From NCBI RefSeq assembly GCF_020687805.1, contig NZ_JAJEWQ010000004.1:124001-188000 (forward strand): a stretch of 64,000 nucleotides of DNA, given 5' to 3'. Shown one piece after another: positions 27,724 through 35,707 of this stretch (positions within the stretch are counted from its first letter, which is position 1; each line of letters opens with the position of its first letter). This stretch comes from Planctobacterium marinum (lineage in GTDB: Bacteria > Pseudomonadota > Gammaproteobacteria > Enterobacterales > Alteromonadaceae). A model generated the notes under the pieces. The model was not told where the DNA came from. It did not search any database and saw only the letters and a program-made list of their open reading frames with translations. The translations under genes and the position numbers were made by a program.

Positions 27724-28072
27724 TACATACCACCTTAAATTCAGATTTATACTGTAACTGGTTCGCCTGAGCACGGGTAACGCCAGTCGCTTTCGTGCTG
27801 TGCCTTTTTGCATTGGAGCAAGGCCGGAAAAACCAACCTGTTACTTTGTTTAATGTTGCTGACTTGTAACTCTGAGTGATTACTGTCGTACAACAGGGTC
27901 ACATTTTATTAACATCAGATTTAACATTATCATTCACTCGCCGCTCATTCAACTCAAAAATAGACAAAGTAACTCATAAGTTTTCAAAATAGCTCACAAA
28001 ATGGTAACAAATCCTTTACCACAAGTTGAATTGTGGGTTTTAGCAGGGCGAATGTCGGGGGTTTTTGCGCTG
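27724..28072. promoter_or_regulatory. GH127 promoter region with phased TCA array
   Basis: This gap between the GH127 start and the GH78 stop carries TCA at 27945, 27954, 27974, 27984 and 27994, i.e. nearly every 10 bp, in units such as AACTCAAAAA, AACTCATAAG, TTTTCAAAAT and AGCTCACAAA. On the minus strand TTGAAA and TCTATT lie 17 bp apart inside the array and could be the GH127 promoter. The same kind of array is found at the rhamnose, GH78 and TonB receptor promoters. Confidence 0.5.
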
Positions 28073-31000
28073 TTAGGGTTTTGTAGTGTGTTGACAGTTA
28101 AAGTGATACTCACCTGATTGCAATTGCATACTGATAAAACCATTACAGTGTTGAATAGCAGAAATGCCCGCGCTGTCTTGTAATACAGTGCCGCTTTCGG
28201 TGATTGTCTTTATGTCTGTTACCGGCAGATGCAGGGTGGCTGTCGTGTTGGCCGGCACTTTTGTTTTATAGTGCAATGCGTTGTCCTCTATCCACCAGTG
28301 ACTGGTAATTTTGCCATAGGGTGACTGGTACCAGGCGTCTACCGCTGAGATTTGACCGTTGCCGTCGATTTCGGGCCGAAGCGCAAAGGTTTTAAATCCT
28401 GGTGTTGCCCGCTGAATGCCTGCTGAGTGACTCATCAGCCATTGTCCGACGGCGCCAAAGGAGTAATGATTGAAAGAATTCATGCTGTTGTTTCCGGCAA
28501 AACCATGTTCAGTGGTATAGCCGTTCAGGCGCTCCCAAATTGTTGATGCTCCCTGACGCACTGAATACAGTAATGACGGGTATTGATCGTTCAGGAATAA
28601 CCGGTAGGCAGTATCACCGTAGCCATGGGCGCTCAACGCATCTCCTATCCATGCCGTGCCGATAAACCCGGTCATCAGGGAATATTCCGGTCGCACTATG
28701 CCGTTGTCGTCACTGGCTTGTCGCGTTACGCAGTTATTGAGCCTGGCCGCAAAACGGGCGGTATCCTGGTCTTCAAAAACGCCAAGGGCTAATCCAATGG
28801 CATAAAAACTCTGTGTGTCGGCAGTATCTGCCAACAGGGTATTGAGAAATGCTTTGCGCTTGTGGTAACGCCCTTTCAGGGAAGCTGCATCCTCTTCGTG
28901 GCCCAGCAAAGCAGCAGTTTTGGCGACGATGCCCAAAGCATACACATGATAAGCCGTCGCCGGAAAGGCCGCTCCTAATTGTTGGTTTTGCGGTCCCAGC
29001 CAGTCGCCCAGCTCCTGATCGCGGCTTAGTCCGGTGGCCGGGTCGAGTGTGGTATCCAGGTAATTCAGGTAGTTCAACATGGCGGTATAGTTTTCTGCCA
29101 GTATCCCAATATCATTAAATTGCCAGTAGATTTCCCATGGCAATACGATACCGGCACAGCCCCATAACAGGCCGCCAAAACCGCCATCAATCGGCGCAAT
29201 ATCCGCATAGCGCCCGTTGTCAGACTGGGTATCGCGCATACTTATCAAATGTCGGCGCAAGAACTGAGAACAATCACTGATGTAAGACGCCGTGCGGCTA
29301 AACACGCTGATATCTCCCGACCAGCCCATTCGTTCATTGCGTTGCGGGCAATCGGTGGGCACAGATAAGAAGTTATCAATATTTGACCACACAATGTTTG
29401 ACCATAGTTTGTTCAACCCGGTGTCAGAGCTTTGATATCCGGCGGTTAATTCGGCAATGGAGCTGATCACAACCCCCTGCACAGCTGTCAGTGGCAGCGC
29501 AGTTTCGATGCCGGTTATTTCGATGTACTGAAACCCGTGGAAGGTAAATCGGGGCTGATAACACTGTTTGCCCGCCTTCATTATGTATATATCCTGACTG
29601 AGGGCTGCGCGGTAATTCTCGGTCAGAATCATACCGGCATTGGCGCCTGATTCCGGGCGGTCCGGATAACACATTTCTGCGTAACGCAGGGTTACAACCT
29701 GCCCAGCTTGGCCTTGGTTAAAGTCAATACGCGGCACTCCGACAATATTCTGCCCAAGGTCGTAAACAAATACCCCGGGGCGCACCTGCCGGACTTCCCG
29801 GGCGCTGATTACTTTGAACTCACGGGCCGGCTCCCCTATTTGCCCAATCAGTGCCTGTTGAGTGAAGTCTAAATGTTGTGGCTTTTTCCTGAGATTCGGA
29901 TGTGTCCCCTGCGTCACTGTGCCTGTTAGCGGAACTTCGTGGGCGCGTGTCCAGCGTGAGGTATTAAAACCCGGCTCGCTCCAGCCGGCGACTGAGTGCG
30001 CTTTGTTTGCGTCATACACTTCACCCTGTATCAGGCTGCCGTACACTACCGGACCTTGGTTAAAAAATTGCCAGTGCTGATCATCTGAAACCTGCACATC
30101 GCGGCTGCCATCCTGATACTCGACAACCAGTTTTACCAACAATGATTGCCGGTCGCCAAAGCCATGCCAGGTGTTGCCAAAGCCCAGCATCCCGCTCCAC
30201 CATCCCTCGGCCAACTGAGCCCCCATTGCATTGCTACCGGCGCGGAGAAGATCGGTGACATCATAGCTTTGGTACAGATGCGTGCGGTTGTACTGGGTCA
30301 GCCCCGGGTTGTAATAATCGTTGCTTATTCGCTGGCCATTAATGAAAAACTCATAGATACCTCTGGCCGTAACATACAAACGAGCTTTGGTGATTGTCTG
30401 CGCTTTTAGTGCAAACTCCCGGCGTAGCATAGGCATACTGTTGCGGCTGGGATTCGCCAGTATACAAAGCCCGTCAACTCCACCAGTCAGCGCATAGTGC
30501 CCGTTTTCAATAACAAAAGATCCCGTCACTATCTGATCGGAAAAGATGCTTTGGTGTGGCGTCGGATGTTCTCTGAACAGGGTATTGCGCGGTGCGTGGA
30601 CGTTGTTTATTGCAAGGTTTTTAACCTGGGCCTGCTGGCCCGGCTCTACTAAAAAGCCTATATGATTGAGCATGCCGTAGGTTATTACCCGATGATCGTT
30701 CCCGGCGGGATTCAACGGTGCTCTGGCACCCTGAAGCAGTGGCCTGAGTGGTGGAAATCTGGGATCGGCCGGTGGCTGTACGACAGTGTTGAGGAAGAAA
30801 TCTGCCTGATTATTTAGCTGCACCGTCAAGGTACCATAGGCGTTATGGATCAAAAGATGATGAAACTGATGTTGGTTATGGTGATTAATAACCGAGGGTT
30901 TTACAACATAATCAAATAGCGGTTTGTCGGGCACATCATCGGCACTGTAACCGGCCCGATAAAAGCGCAAATGCGCAAAACCACCCCGACGGGATATCTC

Positions 31001-31579
31001 ACCCACATCAAGCTCTACCCTGAAATAGCTTTGATTTACGCCATTGTGCAGTTGATAGATGTTTTTGTCTTTGTGACACAGTCGCGGATCATTGGCGGCC
31101 AGCAGTATTGAAGCCCGTGTGCTGCCGGGGTCAATATGCAAATCTGCCGACAGATTATACAGCGGCAGATAATCAGCGTATAAACACAAATCGCTGTCGT
31201 CACCACCAATCCACTTTGCACCTTCCCACGCGCTGATGTCCGAATTCATCAGGCCGGTTTCAAACCACGATTCGGCTTCAAGAGTGTCTGCATTTTGATC
31301 CCAAACCGTGACCGCCCAGTTGTAGGTTGTGCAAGCCTGCAGGGGCCAGCCCTGATAAACAATGTGTAAAGAGTCAGATGAGAACACCCTGCCGGAATCC
31401 CATGCGACTTCGTCATTGCTGTTTTTTACCAGGATGCGATAGGCCTGCTGATATTGGCCGCGTATCCCCCTGGCATTAGCCATTTGCCAACTGAAGCGCG
31501 GCTGAGTGACGTCAATACCCAAGGGGGTTTGACGGTATTCAACCTGCAAGCGGTGCAACGAGCCTTGACTGGTTTTCAT
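28073..31579 (-). CDS. GH78 alpha-L-rhamnosidase, intracellular (copy 1)
   Basis: A 1168-residue GH78 enzyme that releases L-rhamnose from glycosides or oligosaccharides. Order: N-terminal Ig-like domain (residues 10-125), an unusual insert of about 255 residues (126-382), the rhamnosidase N-domain (LYVTARGIYEFFINGQRISND), the middle beta domain (AEGWWSGMLGFGNTWHGFGD), the six-hairpin catalytic domain (PTDCPQRNERMGWSGD, TIWERLNGYTTEHGFAGNN) and a C-terminal beta domain. No signal peptide is visible. Compared with the second copy at 32125-35700 it lacks about 25 residues near the middle of the catalytic barrel. It probably shares a divergent control region with copy 2. Confidence 0.93.
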   Translation of the reverse strand: MKTSQGSLHRLQVEYRQTPLGIDVTQPRFSWQMANARGIRGQYQQAYRILVKNSNDEVAWDSGRVFSSDSLHIVYQGWPLQACTTYNWAVTVWDQNADTLEAESWFETGLMNSDISAWEGAKWIGGDDSDLCLYADYLPLYNLSADLHIDPGSTRASILLAANDPRLCHKDKNIYQLHNGVNQSYFRVELDVGEISRRGGFAHLRFYRAGYSADDVPDKPLFDYVVKPSVINHHNQHQFHHLLIHNAYGTLTVQLNNQADFFLNTVVQPPADPRFPPLRPLLQGARAPLNPAGNDHRVITYGMLNHIGFLVEPGQQAQVKNLAINNVHAPRNTLFREHPTPHQSIFSDQIVTGSFVIENGHYALTGGVDGLCILANPSRNSMPMLRREFALKAQTITKARLYVTARGIYEFFINGQRISNDYYNPGLTQYNRTHLYQSYDVTDLLRAGSNAMGAQLAEGWWSGMLGFGNTWHGFGDRQSLLVKLVVEYQDGSRDVQVSDDQHWQFFNQGPVVYGSLIQGEVYDANKAHSVAGWSEPGFNTSRWTRAHEVPLTGTVTQGTHPNLRKKPQHLDFTQQALIGQIGEPAREFKVISAREVRQVRPGVFVYDLGQNIVGVPRIDFNQGQAGQVVTLRYAEMCYPDRPESGANAGMILTENYRAALSQDIYIMKAGKQCYQPRFTFHGFQYIEITGIETALPLTAVQGVVISSIAELTAGYQSSDTGLNKLWSNIVWSNIDNFLSVPTDCPQRNERMGWSGDISVFSRTASYISDCSQFLRRHLISMRDTQSDNGRYADIAPIDGGFGGLLWGCAGIVLPWEIYWQFNDIGILAENYTAMLNYLNYLDTTLDPATGLSRDQELGDWLGPQNQQLGAAFPATAYHVYALGIVAKTAALLGHEEDAASLKGRYHKRKAFLNTLLADTADTQSFYAIGLALGVFEDQDTARFAARLNNCVTRQASDDNGIVRPEYSLMTGFIGTAWIGDALSAHGYGDTAYRLFLNDQYPSLLYSVRQGASTIWERLNGYTTEHGFAGNNSMNSFNHYSFGAVGQWLMSHSAGIQRATPGFKTFALRPEIDGNGQISAVDAWYQSPYGKITSHWWIEDNALHYKTKVPANTTATLHLPVTDIKTITESGTVLQDSAGISAIQHCNGFISMQLQSGEYHFNCQHTTKP

Positions 31580-32124
31580 GTTATCTCATTATTCTGTGAC
31601 GACCCCCTGTGGCTTTTTTGAAGGTTTCGTCTGCTATCATAGATATCAGACTAGCGAGTCAGAATGTTAAAATCAATAACAATAATCAATATCGCTCATA
31701 AGGTGTCATTTGGTTTTGTTGTTTCATTTTCTTAACTGTCAGTTAAATCACTGTTTTTATCGAAGGTGGCGCTAATGTGGCGCAAGATAAAAATCTGTAG
31801 CAATGGGCTGGCGGCTTTTATGTCGGGGTGTTCAGGCTGTTTCTGGCAGGTTTTTAGGTACCTTGTGAGCAGCCATAAGTCTGAATTATTCTTGTTGAAC
31901 TTTTTTCAATCGCATGTAATCAAAATGTTGCTATTTAAGTCATTTGTTGTAATATCCGGAGCATGGTGCTTCGGCAACAGGTGCAATATGTTGATAAAAT
32001 GTTGCAGGTTGAGTGCCCTTGCAAAGATAACAGGTCCGGATACATTTTCTGATTCACGCAGGCTGATACCCAATATAAGAGCTTAGCGGAAGTGTTTTCT
32101 GGCGCAAACTGGACGTTGAGTAGT
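31580..32124. promoter_or_regulatory. Divergent control region between the two GH78 genes
   Basis: TCA occurs at 31686, 31696 and 31706, exactly 10 bp apart, in AATAATCAAT, CGCTCATAAG and GTGTCATT contexts, with one more at 31673. This matches the phased arrays at other promoters of the locus. An open frame across 31766-32086 gives a cysteine-rich sequence without known family or ribosome site and is not accepted as a gene. Nothing else is recognised. Confidence 0.5.
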
Positions 32125-35100
32125 ATGCAGCCCGATAATTTAAAAGTTGAGTACCAGGCGAACCCGTTAGGTATTGATGTACTGCAGCCACGCTTCAGTT
32201 GGCAGATGCGTCATCAACCAGGACGCCGCGGCCAGAAACAACTGGGTTACCGTATTACAGTGTGTAATGTTGCTGGTGTGCTGTTTTGGGACAGCGGTGA
32301 AGTAAGCAGTGATCAGTCGGTGCATATCCTTTATCAGGGCAAATCTCTTCAGCCCCGCAGCCGCTACCAATGGCGGGTGGCGGTTTGGGATCAGGATTCG
32401 CAAGTCAGCGAAACTGAATCCTGGTTTGAAACCGGTCTGATGAATTCGGATATCAGCGCCTGGCAAGGGGCACAGTGGATTGGCGGCGGTGAAAATGACA
32501 AGCCTTTGTATGCCGACTACTTGCCACTGTATGACTTGTCTGTGGATGTTGAAATTGCGCCGGGGAGCCAGTGTGCCAGTATTATATTCGCAGCCAATGA
32601 CCCTCGTTTTCTGGACAAGTATAAAAACATCTATCAGCAGGAAAGTGCTCTCAATGAAAGTTATTTCCGTGTTGAGTTGGATATTGCCGGGCTGGATGAG
32701 GTGCAGGGTCATGCCCGGCTGAACATTTATCGCGCCGGTTATCTACCCGAAGATAACCCGGCAGTGCCTGTGGCGCAGTTCAGAATTAAACACCAGGTGA
32801 TTAACCAGGACAACCGTTACGCGCTACACCATCTGTTTATCCATAATGAATATGGCACCCTGACCATACAGCTTGACGGCAATAGCGATTTTTATCTTGG
32901 GGCACAACGACCCAAAACGCCGGTACTGTTTTCAGAAAAAGCCCGTGCCCCCATGATGCACGGTGCCAGGGTTTGCTTAAATGAGGAAGGCGGCGATCAC
33001 GATACGTTACCCTACGGGATGCTGAACGCAATCGGATTTAGGGTGGAGCCAGAGCAACACGCCAGCTTTAGTAATCTGCGGGTCAGCAATATCCATGCGC
33101 CCAACAACAATGTGTTTTCCGAATCCCTGAACTTGCCTTACAGCGGCATATTTGCGGCACATCAAGCATCCCCTCATTTCCGGGTTGAAAACCAGCGCTA
33201 CCAGATTTCAGGTGGCACTAAAGGCACCTTCATCGTGGCAGATCCCAGCCAAAATGGTATGCCGATGTTGCGCTCTGAGTTCGATCTGCAAGGCAAGACA
33301 ATCGCCAGGGCGCGTCTTTACGTTACTGCCCGCGGCATCTACGAGTTTTATATCAACGGCCATCGGATTGGAAACGACTACTATAATCCGGGCCTGACAC
33401 AATACAATGAAACCCATCTGTACCAGACCTATGATGTGTCGTCCTATATTTCATCGGGCAATAATGCCATGGGTGCCATGCTGGCAGAAGGCTGGTGGAG
33501 CGGGCTGTTAAGTTACGGTAATACCTGGCATTGCTTTGGTGATCAGCAATCGCTGCTGGCGATGCTGGTGGTCACCTTAGCTGACGGTACCGAATTGGTG
33601 TTTAACACTGATACCCAGAACTGGCAGTTCTTTAATCAGGGACCCATTACCTACAGCAGTCTGACGATGGGGGAAGTCTATGACGCCCGCAAAGAAGCTG
33701 AAATAAGCAACTGGAGTCAGGCGGGATTTAACGCGGATGGTTGGGTACCTGCCCGGCAGGTGCCGTTGGAAAACTCTGCTACCTCTGGCAGTCGGCCCAG
33801 CATGATGATTGAAGCTCAGCATCTGAGCTATGAAAACATGGCCCTGGAGGGGCAGGTTGGTGAGCCAGCCAGGGTATTTAAGACGCTGAATGCGCAAAGT
33901 GTTGAGGAAGTCCGGCCCGGGGTGTTCGTCTATGATATAGGTCAGAATATCGTGGGTGTGCCACAACTTGATTTTGAGAATGGCAACGAAGGTCAGCAAA
34001 TCACCCTGCGCTTTGCCGAAATGTTGTATCCGGATTTACCTGAATCCGGCCCCAATGTAGGCATGATTCTGACTGAAAATTATCGCTCAGCACTGAGTCA
34101 GGATATTTATATCATGAAGGCGGGGCCGCAACGTTTTCAGCCGCGTTTTACTTCTCATGGTTTTCAGTACATTGAAATTACCGGCATTGACGAGCCTTTG
34201 CCGTTATCTGCAGTTAAAGGCATTGTTATTAGTTCCGTGTCCCGATTGACCGCCAATTACACAAGCTCAAATAAAAACGTCAATCAGCTCTGGTCGAATA
34301 TCGTCTGGTCCAATATTGATAATTTTCTGTCGGTGCCCACCGATTGCCCGCAGCGCAATGAGCGTATGGGCTGGACCGGCGATATTAATGTGTTTGGACG
34401 CAGTGCCACTTTTATCAGTGACTCTTCGCAGTTTATCCGGCGCTATCTCAAAGCAATGCGGGACACTCAAAGCCCTGCAGGCCGATACCCCGACATTGCC
34501 CCGATAGGAGGTGGTTTTGGCGGTATATTGTGGGGCAGTGCTGGTATTACTTTGGCCTGGGAAGCATACCTGCAATTCAACGATTTTGGCTTACTGGCGG
34601 AGCATTACGCGTCAATGCAGGCCTATATGGACTTTCTGGACAGCGTCACGGATGAAAACACCGGATTTATTACCGATGACGGTTTAGGCGACTGGCTTGG
34701 GCCGCAACATCAGCAGGTTGGTTCCGCATTTCTGGCAACCGCCTATCAGGTTTATATTTTGAATATCATGCAGCAGGTCGCCCGCATTCTTGGCGACGAA
34801 AAGCAGGCTGCAAGGTTTCATCGCCAACACCTGAACCGCAAAGCGTTCTTCAACGATACCTTTGTGTCTCCGGATAAAAAGGCGCTTGGCTGGCTGACTT
34901 ACGGCAATATTTGGGAGCCATCGGATTGCACCCCTGAATTTAAGGAAGCGGATGTGCAAACCGCCTATGCAGTAGGGCTGGCATTGGGGGCATTTGACGA
35001 CTCTTTGACAGCGACCATGGCGGCCCATTTGGACCGGACAGTAAAGTCTAAAAACAAAGATGATAGCGGCATAGAGCGCCCTGAATATTCTTTGATGACC

Positions 35101-35700
35101 GGGTTTATTGGCACTGCCTGGGTGGCTGATGCACTCACTGAAAATGGTTACAGCGATACTGCCTACCGGTTGATCCAAAGCGAAACCTATCCGTCCTGGC
35201 TTTATTCAGTTGTTCAGGGGGCAACCACTATCTGGGAACGCCTGAATGGCTATACCGTTGAACATGGGTTTGCCGGTAATAACGGCATGAATTCATTCAA
35301 TCATTATTCTTTTGGCGCAGTCGCACAATGGATGATTTGTCATTCGGCGGGCATTCAACGAGACAAACCGGGCTTTAAGCATTTTTTGCTGAAACCCGGT
35401 ATTGATAATCAGCGGAGCATCACACAGGTAGATGCTTACTATGACTCGCCCTATGGCAAAATCCAAAGCAGCTGGCAAACCGAAGCCGGACAACTGCGTT
35501 ATCAGGCCAGGGTTCCGGCGAATACCAGCGCCACATTAGTTCTGCCCGTGCAGGATACTGAAATGGTTACCGAAAGCGGCAGGGCGTTAGATGAGTGCGA
35601 TGGTATTTCCCGTGTAGAAAAACACCCTCAGGGCGTGAGTTTACAACTTTTGTCGGGCTGTTACTCATTTGTCTGTAAGCTGCCAGGTCAGGCGGACTGA
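32125..35700 (+). CDS. GH78 alpha-L-rhamnosidase, intracellular (copy 2)
   Basis: A 1191-residue paralogue of the divergent GH78 gene, with the same domain order including the insert after WIGG. Catalytic segments are PTDCPQRNERMGWTGD and TIWERLNGYTVEHGFAGNN. It keeps a segment around LTYGNIWEPSDCTPEFKEAD that copy 1 lacks. The ATG at 32125 is chosen since the protein then starts like copy 1; a GTG at 32092 is in frame but has a purine stretch directly against it. No signal peptide. It is followed 7 bp later by the FAD/Fe-S oxidase gene, suggesting an operon. The pair may differ in linkage or aglycone preference. Confidence 0.92.
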   Translation: MQPDNLKVEYQANPLGIDVLQPRFSWQMRHQPGRRGQKQLGYRITVCNVAGVLFWDSGEVSSDQSVHILYQGKSLQPRSRYQWRVAVWDQDSQVSETESWFETGLMNSDISAWQGAQWIGGGENDKPLYADYLPLYDLSVDVEIAPGSQCASIIFAANDPRFLDKYKNIYQQESALNESYFRVELDIAGLDEVQGHARLNIYRAGYLPEDNPAVPVAQFRIKHQVINQDNRYALHHLFIHNEYGTLTIQLDGNSDFYLGAQRPKTPVLFSEKARAPMMHGARVCLNEEGGDHDTLPYGMLNAIGFRVEPEQHASFSNLRVSNIHAPNNNVFSESLNLPYSGIFAAHQASPHFRVENQRYQISGGTKGTFIVADPSQNGMPMLRSEFDLQGKTIARARLYVTARGIYEFYINGHRIGNDYYNPGLTQYNETHLYQTYDVSSYISSGNNAMGAMLAEGWWSGLLSYGNTWHCFGDQQSLLAMLVVTLADGTELVFNTDTQNWQFFNQGPITYSSLTMGEVYDARKEAEISNWSQAGFNADGWVPARQVPLENSATSGSRPSMMIEAQHLSYENMALEGQVGEPARVFKTLNAQSVEEVRPGVFVYDIGQNIVGVPQLDFENGNEGQQITLRFAEMLYPDLPESGPNVGMILTENYRSALSQDIYIMKAGPQRFQPRFTSHGFQYIEITGIDEPLPLSAVKGIVISSVSRLTANYTSSNKNVNQLWSNIVWSNIDNFLSVPTDCPQRNERMGWTGDINVFGRSATFISDSSQFIRRYLKAMRDTQSPAGRYPDIAPIGGGFGGILWGSAGITLAWEAYLQFNDFGLLAEHYASMQAYMDFLDSVTDENTGFITDDGLGDWLGPQHQQVGSAFLATAYQVYILNIMQQVARILGDEKQAARFHRQHLNRKAFFNDTFVSPDKKALGWLTYGNIWEPSDCTPEFKEADVQTAYAVGLALGAFDDSLTATMAAHLDRTVKSKNKDDSGIERPEYSLMTGFIGTAWVADALTENGYSDTAYRLIQSETYPSWLYSVVQGATTIWERLNGYTVEHGFAGNNGMNSFNHYSFGAVAQWMICHSAGIQRDKPGFKHFLLKPGIDNQRSITQVDAYYDSPYGKIQSSWQTEAGQLRYQARVPANTSATLVLPVQDTEMVTESGRALDECDGISRVEKHPQGVSLQLLSGCYSFVCKLPGQAD

Positions 35701-35707
35701 AAACACA

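Noticed and set aside
31766-32086. 106-residue open frame between the GH78 genes
   Set aside because: No ribosome site and an odd cysteine-rich composition in an AT-rich control region; the phased TCA elements at 31686-31706 lie just before it.
25768-35700. A SusC/SusD-type polysaccharide utilisation locus
   Set aside because: No SusD gene is present and the large glycosidases lack export signals; the layout is that of proteobacterial TonB systems.
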